Assembly (NCBI GenBank): GCA_003987725.1
Contig: RXJH01000002.1
Location: forward strand, 162,461 to 226,460
Origin: Hyphomicrobium sp.
GTDB taxonomy: Bacteria > Pseudomonadota > Alphaproteobacteria > Rhizobiales > Hyphomicrobiaceae
Direction: 5' to 3'
Length of the DNA stretch: 64,000 nt
Positions within the stretch are counted from its first letter, which is position 1; each line of letters starts with the position of its first letter. A program made the translations under genes and the position numbers. A model generated the notes under the pieces. It was not told where the DNA came from and did not search any database. It was given only the letters and a program-made list of their open reading frames with translations. Positions 52,463 to 61,331 of the stretch are shown piece by piece.

Positions 52463-53605
52463 TTGAACGGCGAAGCGGTCCTCATTGCCGCGTTCTCCGG
52501 GCGGAGCCTCGCGCAGTCCGCCCGGCGCGCCGGCTATAGACCACTCGTCGTCGACGCCTTCGGCGATCTCGACACACAAGACGCCGCCGAGGACTTCCGC
52601 GTTCTCGACGGCGCAATGCAAACAGGCTTCCGCACGAAGCCCCTGATCGCCGCTCTCGAAGACCTAGCCCGATCGTCGGCAACAAAGCCGTTAGGGTTGG
52701 TCCTGGGCTCGGGCTTCGAAGACAAACCTCGCCTCGTCGCCGCGCTAGGAAGCCGCTTCAAGCTGCTCGGCTCCGACGCCGCGACCTACAAGGCCTGCAA
52801 GGACCCGAGAAGCTTCTTTCCCCTTCTCGATAAGCTCGGCGTCCCGCATCCCGAAACGCAAACCGATCCGCCAACTGATTCACTGGGCTGGATCTCAAAA
52901 CGTACGGGCGGCAGTGGCGGACGGCACATTCGCGTTTGCCAGGGTCCCCAGCGCGCCAAACCCCGCCGCTATTTCCAGAAGTTGCTCGATGGCGAGCGCA
53001 TTTCTGCGAGTTTGGTGGTTAGCCCCACCGGGACGAATATTTTTCAAAGTCGACAGTGGACGTCGCCGACTCCAACCATGCCGTTTCGTTACGGGGGAGC
53101 GGTTTCGCTTCCGAGCGAGGATACACCTGCCCAATTCGGCGTTTTGAAAGCCTCGACTGAATTAGCCGAAAGTCTCGGTCTCAAGGGCCTAGTCTCAGTT
53201 GATTGTCTCGTGGTCGATGAAAAGGTTTACGTGCTCGAAGTTAACCCCCGGCCAGGAGCTACCCTGGACATCTTCGACGACAAAAGCGGCAGTCTGTTCA
53301 AAGACCATGTTTTTGTATGCAAAGGGGGGAAAATTGAAGACTTTGAAGATGAAGACATTTCCAGCGCAGACTGGTCTCAGAGCGCCGCCGCCATCCTGCA
53401 CGCCGACCGCGGGAGCATAACTCTCGGGGAAATCCCCTGGCCCGATTGGAGCGCCGACCGCGGTCCACCCGGCACATTCATCCCCGCCGGCGCCCCTCTC
53501 GCCACGGTCTTCGCCGAAGCGCCGACGGCCGATGCGGCAGAAGCGCTCGCCCGCAAACGCTTGGCGGAACTTGAAGACCTGATATACGGACACGCCAAAT
53601 CCTGA
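52463..53605 (+). CDS. ATP-grasp protein of the H4MPT island (Orf17-like)
   Basis: 380 aa, TTG start three bases after mtdB. An ATP-grasp ligase fold is visible: FEDKPRLVAALGS, YKACKDPRSFFPLLDKLGVPHPE, WISKRTGGSGGRHI, and VDCLVVDEKVYVLEVNPRPGATLDIF near residue 250. In methylotroph clusters this ATP-grasp gene sits between mtdB and mch and is needed for the pathway, with an unproven ligase role. Composition between about 53000 and 53350 is more AT-rich than the flanks. It is a separate enzyme from the RimK-like ligase downstream. Confidence 0.82.
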   Translation: MNGEAVLIAAFSGRSLAQSARRAGYRPLVVDAFGDLDTQDAAEDFRVLDGAMQTGFRTKPLIAALEDLARSSATKPLGLVLGSGFEDKPRLVAALGSRFKLLGSDAATYKACKDPRSFFPLLDKLGVPHPETQTDPPTDSLGWISKRTGGSGGRHIRVCQGPQRAKPRRYFQKLLDGERISASLVVSPTGTNIFQSRQWTSPTPTMPFRYGGAVSLPSEDTPAQFGVLKASTELAESLGLKGLVSVDCLVVDEKVYVLEVNPRPGATLDIFDDKSGSLFKDHVFVCKGGKIEDFEDEDISSADWSQSAAAILHADRGSITLGEIPWPDWSADRGPPGTFIPAGAPLATVFAEAPTADAAEALARKRLAELEDLIYGHAKS

Positions 53606-53618
53606 CCCGGAGTTTCTA

Positions 53619-54578
53619 ATGGTAAAGCAGCCCAGCGTTTCGGCAGGCGCCGCAAAGATCGTCGACGACATCGTGGCCAACGCTGATGCGCTTCGCATCT
53701 CCGTTACGAAAGGCAGCCTCGGCGAACGCCTCATCGACATGGGCGCGAACGTCGTCGGAGGGCTCGAAGCAGGCCGTCGTCTCGGCGAAGTCTGCATGGG
53801 CGGCCTCGGCACCGTCGCCTTCACGCAATCGTCCGGCCTCCCGAACTGGCCATTGGGCGTAGTCGTCTCCTCGAACAATCCGGTCATTGCCTGCCTCGCC
53901 AGTCAGTACGCCGGCTGGACGATCAGCGACGAAGAATCAGGCTTCTTCGCACTCGGCTCCGGACCAGCGCGCGCTCTGTCGCGCGTCGAGGATCTGTTCA
54001 AGGAACTGAACTACGTCGACCATTCCCCGAAAGCGACGCTCGTCATCGAAGGTGATAAGGCTCCGCCGTCAGCAGTCATCGCGAAGCTGTCGACAGGCTG
54101 CGGCATCGATCCGACCGGCTTGACCATCATGTACGCGACGACCTGGAGCCTCGCGGGCACGGTGCAGATCGCAGCGCGCGTTCTCGAGGTCGCGATCCAC
54201 AAGGCGCACGCACTCCACTTCCCTCTCGAAAACATCCTCGACGGCACCGGCACGACGCCGATCGCGCCGCCGGTTCCCGATTTCGTCAAGGCGATGGGCC
54301 GTACCAACGACGCCATCATCTATGGCGGCCGCATCCATCTCTTCGTCAAGGGTCCAGATACCGACGCGAAGCGCCTCGCGGACAACCTACCGTCGAGCAC
54401 CTGCGGCGCCTACGGCAAGCCGTTCGCCGAGATCTTTGCCGACGTTAACGGCGATTTCTATAAGATCGACCCGATGCTGTTCTCACCGGCTCAGGTGATC
54501 GTCTCGAACGTCGAGACGGGCAACTCCTTCCGCGCAGGCCAGCTCGCGCCGGAGATCGTCGATGCGAGCTTCCGCTGA
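53619..54578 (+). CDS. mch: Methenyl-H4MPT cyclohydrolase
   Basis: 319 aa, GGAGTTTCTA upstream. It hydrolyses methenyl-H4MPT to N5-formyl-H4MPT. Signature stretches include GANVVGGLEAGRRLGEVCMGGLGTV, LGSGPARALSRVE, ASTGCGIDP-like KLSTGCGIDPTGLTI, GGRIHLFVKG and PSSTCGAYGKPFAEIF. It is the archaeal-type enzyme shared with methylotrophs. It overlaps the next gene by 17 bases. Confidence 0.96.
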   Translation: MVKQPSVSAGAAKIVDDIVANADALRISVTKGSLGERLIDMGANVVGGLEAGRRLGEVCMGGLGTVAFTQSSGLPNWPLGVVVSSNNPVIACLASQYAGWTISDEESGFFALGSGPARALSRVEDLFKELNYVDHSPKATLVIEGDKAPPSAVIAKLSTGCGIDPTGLTIMYATTWSLAGTVQIAARVLEVAIHKAHALHFPLENILDGTGTTPIAPPVPDFVKAMGRTNDAIIYGGRIHLFVKGPDTDAKRLADNLPSSTCGAYGKPFAEIFADVNGDFYKIDPMLFSPAQVIVSNVETGNSFRAGQLAPEIVDASFR

Positions 54579-55533
54579 GATAACGCCCGATCCTTTGCCG
54601 GGTCCTGGCGATGGTTTGCACCTCGCCCTTCTGATCGAAGAAGGGCGAGGCGAATGGCATGCCCGCCGCATCGTCCGCTCGCTCGAAGCCATGGGCGCGC
54701 GCGTCACCGTTTCGTCGCTCCCCCATTGTGCCTTCGATACCGGCCTTGAAAGCGGCATCGATATTCCAGGCTTCAAAGGCCGTTTGCCCGACGGCATTTT
54801 CGTGCGCTCGATCTCCGCCGGAACGCTCGAGCAGATCACGTTCCGGCTCGGCCTCTTGCATGCCCTGCGCGAAAGCGGCGTGCGGGTCTGGAACGACGCG
54901 CGCGCCATCGAACGGTGCGTAGACAAATCGCAAACGACGTTTCTTCTGCACAAGAACGGCATCCCGACACCTCGCACGCGCGTCTGCGAAACGCTTCCGC
55001 ACGCGCTCGAATACACCGAAGGGCTCGATCGCCCGCTCGTCGTGAAACCGCTCTTCGGCAGCCAGGGCAAAGGCATCGGCAAGATCGAACAGCAGAGCGA
55101 ACTGCCGGCACCCGAGACTGTCGATCAGATGTATTACATGCAGGACTACATCGCGCCGCGTGACGGCCTCTTCGAGGATTGGCGCGTGCTCGCAACCCGT
55201 CACCGCGTCGTCGCGGCTATGACGCGGCGAGGCACCAATTGGGTGACGAACATTCACCAAGGCGGCAAAGCCCGGGCCCATCTCCCCGATGACGAGATGT
55301 CTCGCATTTCGATGGCGGCGATGCGCGCCGTCGATGCTGATTACGCCGGCATAGATCTCATTCGCACGGCCACCGGAGAGCTTCAGGTGCTGGAAGTGAA
55401 TTCCAATCCGGCGTGGCGCGGTCTCCAGGGCGTCGCCGACATCAATATCGCCTGGGCAATCGCCGAGGATTTCTTGAAGACGGTCCTGGCGCATCGCTCA
55501 GCGTCCGGCATCCCCGTCGCCGCGGTGCCATGA
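54562..55533 (+). CDS. RimK-like ATP-grasp ligase (Orf5/MptN-like)
   Basis: 323 aa, overlapping mch. ATP-grasp fold related to RimK and the archaeal MptN tetrahydromethanopterin glutamate ligase: DKSQTTFLLHKNGIPTPRTRV, PLVVKPLFGSQGKGIGKI, YMQDYIAPRDGLFEDWRVLA, and DYAGIDLIRTATGELQVLEVNSNPAWRGLQ. I infer a glutamate-type ligation step in H4MPT or methylofuran maturation. ATGA overlap with the next gene. Confidence 0.85.
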   Translation: MRASAEITPDPLPGPGDGLHLALLIEEGRGEWHARRIVRSLEAMGARVTVSSLPHCAFDTGLESGIDIPGFKGRLPDGIFVRSISAGTLEQITFRLGLLHALRESGVRVWNDARAIERCVDKSQTTFLLHKNGIPTPRTRVCETLPHALEYTEGLDRPLVVKPLFGSQGKGIGKIEQQSELPAPETVDQMYYMQDYIAPRDGLFEDWRVLATRHRVVAAMTRRGTNWVTNIHQGGKARAHLPDDEMSRISMAAMRAVDADYAGIDLIRTATGELQVLEVNSNPAWRGLQGVADINIAWAIAEDFLKTVLAHRSASGIPVAAVP

Positions 55534-56393
55534 AAGGCCCGCGCCAGTCCGCGGAAATAACCGCCGCTTTCCTCGACGCCTGCAACGCCGAGCTCAACGC
55601 GTTGAAGCCGGGCAATGTCCATCGCTATTCCCCGGGCCACGGCATGGAGGTTCTCCATTTCGAGCAGGCTGCGAAGGCCGCTGCCGGCCCGATAGCCGAT
55701 CCATCGCTGAGCGTCGGCAAACGCATCCTCCGGGCAACGGAAGCAAGCGTTGCCGCAACGGGCATGAATACCAACCTCGGCATCGTGCTGCTCTGCGCTC
55801 CCTTGGCGAAAGCCGCGAACGAGACGACCTTCGACGTCGGCCTGCGGCGGCGGCTCGGAAATATTCTTTCCGCGCTCGACGAGCAGGATGCGGAGGACGC
55901 GTTCGAGGCGATCCGCATTGCCAACCCGGCCGGTCTCGGCACCGTTGGCGATGGCGATATCCGCGCCTCAACGAGCCATCTGACGTTGATTGCTGCAATG
56001 CATCTTGCGGCCGAGCGCGATCGCATCGCCAACGCCTACGTGAACGTTTTCTCGGACGTTTTCGACTTCGCGTTGCAGGTACTTCACGCTGCACGGGCGG
56101 AACCTGCCGCTGACCCGAATCTCGCGATCACGACGCTGCATATGTCTCTGCTCGCTGAGTTTCCTGACACGCACATTGCCCGGAAATACGATGCGGAAAC
56201 GGCAGATGAGGTTCAGCGCGAAGCCCGCGCCCTGCGGTCGTACTGGTTTCCTGTTGCAACTGCGAAATCCATGCCCTTCCTCCAGGATTTTGACGCAAAG
56301 TTGAAACAGGGCCGTCTCAATCCAGGCACCACTGCCGATTTTGTAGTCACCACCCTTTTCGCCGATGCATTGATCGAGCGGAAACATTTATGA
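55530..56393 (+). CDS. CitG-like protein of the H4MPT island (Orf7-like)
   Basis: 287 aa from ATG 55530, overlapping the ligase stop. It resembles triphosphoribosyl-dephospho-CoA synthases (CitG/MdcB): AAFLDACNAELNALKPGNVHRYSPGHGM, ILRATEASVAATGMNTNLGIVLLCAPLA, and an all-helical C-terminal half. In methylotrophs this gene is conserved beside mch and fae and is thought to take part in cofactor synthesis. Precise reaction unknown. Confidence 0.85.
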   Translation: MKGPRQSAEITAAFLDACNAELNALKPGNVHRYSPGHGMEVLHFEQAAKAAAGPIADPSLSVGKRILRATEASVAATGMNTNLGIVLLCAPLAKAANETTFDVGLRRRLGNILSALDEQDAEDAFEAIRIANPAGLGTVGDGDIRASTSHLTLIAAMHLAAERDRIANAYVNVFSDVFDFALQVLHAARAEPAADPNLAITTLHMSLLAEFPDTHIARKYDAETADEVQREARALRSYWFPVATAKSMPFLQDFDAKLKQGRLNPGTTADFVVTTLFADALIERKHL

Positions 56394-56621
56394 ATGCCGT
56401 CGCAGCCCGCTTTAAGGGCTTGTTTCGCTCGGTGACCTGAGGCAATACAGGCGCCGTGTCCGCATTCTATGCGGGCCGATCCCTGTGCCGACGCTGGTAC
56501 TCATGACACCAGGGCGCCGACGTGCTTGGATATTCATCGCCAGAGCAGTACAGCGAAGTCCCGGCTTTTGACGGGGGAGCGTTGGTGCTCGTATCTTCAT
56601 TTCGTGGGAGGAACCCCCCTA

Positions 56622-57134
56622 ATGGCCAAAATCAATAAAGTCATGGTCGGCGAGTCGCTCGTCGGAGACGGTAACGAAGTCGCTCACATCGACCTCATCA
56701 TCGGACCGCGCGGTTCGGCTGCTGAGACGGCATTCTGCAACGCCCTGACGAACAACAAGGACGGCTTCACGACGCTTCTCGCCGTCATTGCGCCGAACCT
56801 CGCCTGCAAGCCGAACACGATCCTTTACAACAAGGTCACGATCAAGGACGCCCGTCAGGCCGTTCAGATGTTCGGACCGGCTCAGTACGGCGTCGCTAAG
56901 GCCGTTCAGGACTCGGTTGCAGAAGGCGTCATCCCGGCTGCTGAAGCTGATGATCTCTACATCTGCGTTGGCGTGTTCATCCACTGGGAAGCTGCCGACG
57001 ACGCCAAGATCCAGGACTACAACTACCGCGCCGTGAAGGAATCGATCGCACGCGCTGTTGCAGGCAAGCCGACGGCTGCCGAAGCAACCGCTCAGCGTAA
57101 CTCGGCTCAGCATCCGTTCGCTGCCAAGACTTGA
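56622..57134 (+). CDS. fae: Formaldehyde-activating enzyme
   Basis: 170 aa from ATG 56622, with GTGGGAGGAACCCCCCTA. It condenses formaldehyde with dephospho-H4MPT to methylene-H4[27 protein letters not shown] holds the conserved catalytic His (residue 22 here). [25 protein letters not shown] and [16 protein letters not shown] are invariant-looking family stretches. Codon use is strongly biased, as expected for an abundant protein. It is last in the plus-strand operon but has its own 228-base upstream gap, so it probably has its own promoter. Confidence 0.97.
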   Translation: MAKINKVMVGESLVGDGNEVAHIDLIIGPRGSAAETAFCNALTNNKDGFTTLLAVIAPNLACKPNTILYNKVTIKDARQAVQMFGPAQYGVAKAVQDSVAEGVIPAAEADDLYICVGVFIHWEAADDAKIQDYNYRAVKESIARAVAGKPTAAEATAQRNSAQHPFAAKT

Positions 57135-57321
57135 AGCGGAAACCGTCCTCAGCAGGTAGAAAACAAAAATGATACTGCCCCTCCCATGAAGGGGGGTCTG
57201 CTGCAGCGATTGGGTAGACTGCTCTCGGGCCGTTACAGCGGTTGACATCCGGGCCGAAGCCAAGGCCGCAACTTGGCTTCGAACTCGGCTGGAGCGGCTG
57301 CTGCCAAATCCGGAATGGACA

Positions 57322-58029
57322 TTACCGGCCGGCGACTTCTTTGAGGTCGCCGGCCGAAATTTTTCCGGAATGCAATGCCGATGCGAGCAACGCGCCTTTG
57401 ACGCCTATCTTTCGCAGCGCGTCGAGATCCGCGCGATCACGGACCCCGCCAGCCGCATAGACGCGCCGGCTTCCCGCGCGCGACACGATATCAGCAAGCT
57501 TTTGAAAGTCTGGCCCGGCGTTCGCACCGATGCGATCGAGCGTCATGACGATGACGCGCGACGGCCAGAGCGAAGAATCGCCGAGCAGCGAGTCCGGCCC
57601 CATGAATTCGTCATGCCGGAAGTCGAGCGACAGCACCGTGCGCGCCGGCGCCTCGGCAGCGATATCCGTCCACACCCTCGTCGTCTCGATGCTTTCCGAG
57701 CCGACGACGAGCGTAGCGACGGGCGCAGCCAGCACGGCGCGCGACGCCCCCCGCGAGCCCGTTCCGGCATCGATCCAGATTTCGACCCCCGGCAGAACGT
57801 GGCTCAGCGCCGGAACCAGATGCTTGTTGCGGCCTCGGCCCTCGATCCCGTCGAGATCGGCCAAATAAAGCGTCCGAAACGGAAATAGCTTTGCAAGGCC
57901 CCGCACCAGGTCCGCAGGGTCGGCAGTAGCCGAGATTGGCGTCTCGATCGGTCGATAGGCCGAACGCTCCCCCTTTACCGCACGAACGACCTGCCCGTGC
58001 GCCACATCGATAACCGGAATTACGTCCAC
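57322..58029 (-). CDS. HisA/HisF-like TIM-barrel protein of the H4MPT island
   Basis: 235 aa from GTG 58029, with AGGAGGCAAGCA upstream. HisA-like: DVIPVIDVAHGQVVRAVKGERSAYRP, TLYLADLDGIEGRG, IWIDAGTG, RTVLSLDFRHDEF and RRVYAAGGVRDRADLDALRKIG. True HisA is usually in the his operon, so this copy is likely the diverged one found in methylotroph C1 islands. Its reaction is not established. Divergent from the MfnF-like gene by 59 bases. Its 3' end carries a hairpin. Confidence 0.8.
   Translation of the reverse strand: MDVIPVIDVAHGQVVRAVKGERSAYRPIETPISATADPADLVRGLAKLFPFRTLYLADLDGIEGRGRNKHLVPALSHVLPGVEIWIDAGTGSRGASRAVLAAPVATLVVGSESIETTRVWTDIAAEAPARTVLSLDFRHDEFMGPDSLLGDSSLWPSRVIVMTLDRIGANAGPDFQKLADIVSRAGSRRVYAAGGVRDRADLDALRKIGVKGALLASALHSGKISAGDLKEVAGR
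57326..57364 (+). terminator. Terminator of the fae unit, embedded in the end of the HisA-like gene
   Basis: CGGCCGGCGAC (57326-57336) and GTCGCCGGCCG (57346-57356) are exact arms with a 9-base loop. On the plus strand AAATTTTT follows. The same DNA encodes the last codons of the minus-strand HisA-like gene. Confidence 0.6.
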
Positions 58030-58088
58030 TGCTTGCCTCCTCGAACCTTGAGTGTATCACGGGCGGAGATGTCGAAGCGAAGGCGCAA

Positions 58089-59099
58089 ATGACGAAGGTC
58101 ACAATTGGCTTGGATGTTGGCGGCGCCCACCTCAAGGTTGCGCGCGCCGAGGATGGCCGCGTCGTTGCCGTTCGTCAGTTCGCCTGTCCGCTGTGGGAAG
58201 GGCTGGACCAGCTCGACACCGCGCTGCACGCGGCAGATCCGCTGATCGCCGGTCACACCGACTGCGCGATTACGATGACCGGCGAACTGACAGAGATCTT
58301 CGAGAGCCGCGAAGCTGGCGTGCTTGCGATCCTGGAGCGATTGCGCGAACGGCTCCAAGGTGAGCTTCGTGTCTTCATGGGATTGAAGGGCTTCGCCTCC
58401 CCGCAATCCGCGGCCGGCGATCCACTCTCGGTCGCATCGGCGAACTTCATCGCTACCGCCCTCCTCATCGCCAAGTGCCTCCCCAAATCGCTGCTCATCG
58501 ATATGGGCTCGACGACAACCGACATCATCGCGTGCGACCGTCCCCTTGGCTTGACGGATGCCGAACGTCTGCAGACGGGCGAGCTTGTTTATACGGGATT
58601 GACGCGAACACCCGTCGCCTCGATCGCAAATCGCGCGCCGCTCGCGGGCCAATGGCAGGGCCTCGCCCGCGATGGCTTCGCGACGATGGCCGATGTGCGC
58701 CGCATCCTCGGTGATCTCCCCGACGACGTCGACCAGCATCCAACGGCGGACGGCCGCGGAAAATCGCAAGAGCAAAGTCTTATTCGCTTCGCGCGCGGCT
58801 TCGGGCGCGACGCCGAAATGCGCCACCTGCGGGAGTGGCAGGTTTCCGCCAATTATGTTTCCGAGCGGCAGCTGCGTTCGATCCACGACGGCGCGTTGCA
58901 GGTCCTGTCTCGTCCCGGCGAAGGGATCAACTCAATGGTGCTCGCCGGAATCGGCGCTTCGCACGCGGAGCAAATTGCGATTCGGCTTCGGCTTCCGGCA
59001 GTCGCATTCGGCTCGCTCATCGATGCCGCAGACGATCAGCGGCTTTGGGCGACGCGATGTGCGCCGGCTGTCGCCGTGGCGCTCTTGCAGCACAAATGA
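58089..59099 (+). CDS. Hydantoinase-like kinase-fold protein, MfnF-like (COG1548 type)
   Basis: 336 aa from ATG 58089 (GAAGG upstream). Actin/hydantoinase-like fold: VTIGLDVGGAHLKVARAEDG, TDCAITMTGELTEIFESREAGV, LLIDMGSTTTDIIACDRPLGL, GELVYTGLTRTPVASIANRAPL, and NSMVLAGIGASHAEQIA. Archaeal homologues (MfnF) join the aminomethylfuran to the glutamyl-tyramine part in methanofuran synthesis. The gene is annotated in methylotrophs as an H4MPT-linked C1 transfer protein. The role here is methylofuran assembly, by inference. Confidence 0.85.
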   Translation: MTKVTIGLDVGGAHLKVARAEDGRVVAVRQFACPLWEGLDQLDTALHAADPLIAGHTDCAITMTGELTEIFESREAGVLAILERLRERLQGELRVFMGLKGFASPQSAAGDPLSVASANFIATALLIAKCLPKSLLIDMGSTTTDIIACDRPLGLTDAERLQTGELVYTGLTRTPVASIANRAPLAGQWQGLARDGFATMADVRRILGDLPDDVDQHPTADGRGKSQEQSLIRFARGFGRDAEMRHLREWQVSANYVSERQLRSIHDGALQVLSRPGEGINSMVLAGIGASHAEQIAIRLRLPAVAFGSLIDAADDQRLWATRCAPAVAVALLQHK

Positions 59100-59155
59100 A
59101 TTCGGCCGCAACGGAAACCGCCGCGGCCGAAAAAAATCATTGAGTGCCGAATGTC

Positions 59156-59437
59156 TCAGCCGCGTTCGCGACGGAGTCTCACGAGGTCGAACGAGCCGCT
59201 TTCGATTTCCAGATCATAAACGTGACCGTTCGCGCGCTTGGCGTTGTTGACTTTCCAATATCCGTGCGACCAGCGGACGTCGCGCCATTCGACGAAGCCC
59301 ATGTGGCGCAGTCTCTCTGCAACGACAGCCGGATCTTCGCGGGGACCATCGCGTCCTGCGCTTGCAGGGAGTGCCATGGCTACGCCAAGAGCGGCCACGG
59401 CCGAAGCAAGCCGTACCATACGAGAGACGTCAATCAT
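59156..59437 (-). CDS. Small exported PepSY-like protein
   Basis: 93 aa from ATG 59437. Signal peptide (MVRLASAVAALGVAMALPASA) then a compact domain: DPAVVAERLRHMGFVEWRDVRWSHGYWKVNNAKRANGHVYDLEIESGSFDLVRLRRERG. The pattern of a helix then strands ending in a Dleid-like strand resembles PepSY-domain periplasmic proteins. It lies between C1-cofactor genes but has its own orientation, so it may be unrelated. Confidence 0.65.
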   Translation of the reverse strand: MIDVSRMVRLASAVAALGVAMALPASAGRDGPREDPAVVAERLRHMGFVEWRDVRWSHGYWKVNNAKRANGHVYDLEIESGSFDLVRLRRERG

Positions 59438-59571
59438 TGAGTTCTGCCTTCTTCTGCTGAATTCACTCTGGGGGTGCCGAGCATCAAACATATGAGGCCC
59501 GGATCAGTTCCCTCTACACGCATTCCACGGCAGTGGGCAACAAATGAGGCGATAAATAGAAACGCAGCGAG

Positions 59572-60753
59572 TTACTCGGCATCCTTGAGTTGTGACTCGA
59601 GATGCTGCGTTGAAAAACCGGTAGTATTTTTCAACGCTTGATACTGCTTCCGGGCTGTCACGCGATCCGCGTGCGAAGATTTCACAGCCGCAATCAGAAT
59701 ATTCTTCGACGTATGTTCAGTTGAAACAAACTCGATCATTTTGACTTTGTAACCGGAAGCCTCGAGCAGCAACGCGCGGGCCGCATCGGTAACGAGATCC
59801 GCCTGACGTTGCTTCAATAGCGGATATTTGATGAGCCCTTGCAGGCCGTCACCCGTGTCTTTGATCTGCGGTGCGATTTCATGCTGGCAACACGGTGCAG
59901 ATAGAATAATTCCCGCGTCTGCCCGCACGCCGAGCGCCATCGCATCGTCGGTCGCGGTATCGCAGGCGTGAAGCGCGATGACGATGTCGACGTGAGACGG
60001 TGATGCCTGAGAAGCGGCTTCGGCAACGAAAGATAATCCCTCGAAGCCGAGCTCTCGTGCGAGCCGATTGCAAAAATCGACAAGCTCGCCGCGCATCTCT
60101 ATTCCGGCCATGTGGCAGCGCCGGCCGAGCCCTGTCGTCAGATGATCGTAGAAGGCAAATGTCAGATACCCTTTGCCGGAACCGATATCGATAATGGACA
60201 GCGGCTCATCCTTTTTCAGATCGCTGTCCTTGATCAAATCGTCGGCAATTTCGATGAAGCGGCAGATCTGGCGATATTTACCTTGCATCGACGGCTTGAT
60301 GCGGCCCTCGCCATCCGCGATCTGCAACGCTCTGAGATAAGGTCTGTCCGGCGGCACGAGATATGTTTTCTTGCGATCGTGCGCGGCGGGCTCCGCCGTT
60401 TTCAACGTCGCCTTTCCATGCGCCAAATGCGGAACACCCTTACGGCTGTAATCGAGGCGAACGTCTCGCGTCGTCGAAAAGAGCGTCGCGCTCAAGTACA
60501 TCGCGCCGATCGACGAACCGATCGCGCGCAAGCCCTCGTCGATTTTGTAAGTCTTCGTCTCGTCCTTGCGCGGAAAGCTCGTGACGACCTTGAGATGCGG
60601 CACGTCCTTGAGCATCACGAGGGTCGCGACCGCTTTCGAAGCTTCGCCTTCGCCGCGAAATTTTCCAAGTGTCAGCTTGGCGAACGATCCGTCGTCGAGC
60701 GCGGCCGACAACGCCGTCATGAATGCTTGCTTGGCGTCGCCGTCAGACGTCAT
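59572..60753 (-). CDS. SAM-dependent methyltransferase of the methylofuran operon
   Basis: 393 aa from ATG 60753, overlapping the DUF447 stop (ATGA); a longer frame to 61116 lies inside DUF447 and is rejected. The C-terminal half has a class I methyltransferase motif SIIDIGSGKGYLTFAFYDHL, MAGIEMRGELVDFCNRLA, IVIALHACDTATDDAMALG and SAPCCQHE, matching the Methyltransf_32-type family often acting on RNA or small molecules. The N-terminal 170 residues are family-specific. It is the last gene of the operon; its substrate is unknown. Confidence 0.8.
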   Translation of the reverse strand: MTSDGDAKQAFMTALSAALDDGSFAKLTLGKFRGEGEASKAVATLVMLKDVPHLKVVTSFPRKDETKTYKIDEGLRAIGSSIGAMYLSATLFSTTRDVRLDYSRKGVPHLAHGKATLKTAEPAAHDRKKTYLVPPDRPYLRALQIADGEGRIKPSMQGKYRQICRFIEIADDLIKDSDLKKDEPLSIIDIGSGKGYLTFAFYDHLTTGLGRRCHMAGIEMRGELVDFCNRLARELGFEGLSFVAEAASQASPSHVDIVIALHACDTATDDAMALGVRADAGIILSAPCCQHEIAPQIKDTGDGLQGLIKYPLLKQRQADLVTDAARALLLEASGYKVKMIEFVSTEHTSKNILIAAVKSSHADRVTARKQYQALKNTTGFSTQHLESQLKDAE

Positions 60754-61331
60754 GACGTCGTCTGATCGAACCGCGCCTGACGCCACGCTGTGATCTTTTC
60801 CATCAGCCATTCCCATGCCTCTTCTTCGCGCGGGCCGGCGGTTTTCGAAATCGCGATTTCGAGATACTTCAATTCGCTTTCGACCTTCTCGGGCGGCAGC
60901 ATGTTGAGACGCGTCGTCAGAACTGCAAGTTCGATGACCGCGGCTTGCGCACGATTGAAGCCCTGCCACGGTTTGTGCGTCTCTTCGTGCACGATGGAGC
61001 AGAGAAAACGCGGTCGCTGCTCGTCCTCGATGACCTTCTCGACCTTCAGCTCCCAATGCGACACGCAATCGGCGAGCCGTTCGCCTGCGATGCTTCGCGT
61101 CGGCAGCAGCGGCCAAATTTTCCGCCCCGTCACGCCACCTGCAAAAACACGAACATCATCGGTATGGCTCGCCGCCGCCACCGCATTGGCGCGCAGGTTG
61201 TCGAGCGTCGTCGACGGCCGGAACGGCGCAATAATCCAATGCGCACCGTCATGGATGAGACCGAGAGGAGCGATGTGCGCTTCTCGTTTGCTATTGAAGG
61301 TCGTCACTATCGTTTCGACGATAAGCGGCAT
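60750..61331 (-). CDS. DUF447 family protein (COG2457)
   Basis: 193 aa from ATG 61331, overlapping the kinase stop by one base. MPLIVETIVTTFNSKREAHIAPLGLIHDG, IIAPFRPSTTLDNLRANAVAAASHTDDVRVFAGG, and a C-terminal PREEEAWEWLMEKI. DUF447 resembles flavin-reductase-like split barrels and is conserved in H4MPT-containing organisms, archaeal and bacterial. No reaction is established. Its fixed operon place argues for a role in methylofuran or H4MPT synthesis. Confidence 0.88.
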   Translation of the reverse strand: MPLIVETIVTTFNSKREAHIAPLGLIHDGAHWIIAPFRPSTTLDNLRANAVAAASHTDDVRVFAGGVTGRKIWPLLPTRSIAGERLADCVSHWELKVEKVIEDEQRPRFLCSIVHEETHKPWQGFNRAQAAVIELAVLTTRLNMLPPEKVESELKYLEIAISKTAGPREEEAWEWLMEKITAWRQARFDQTTS

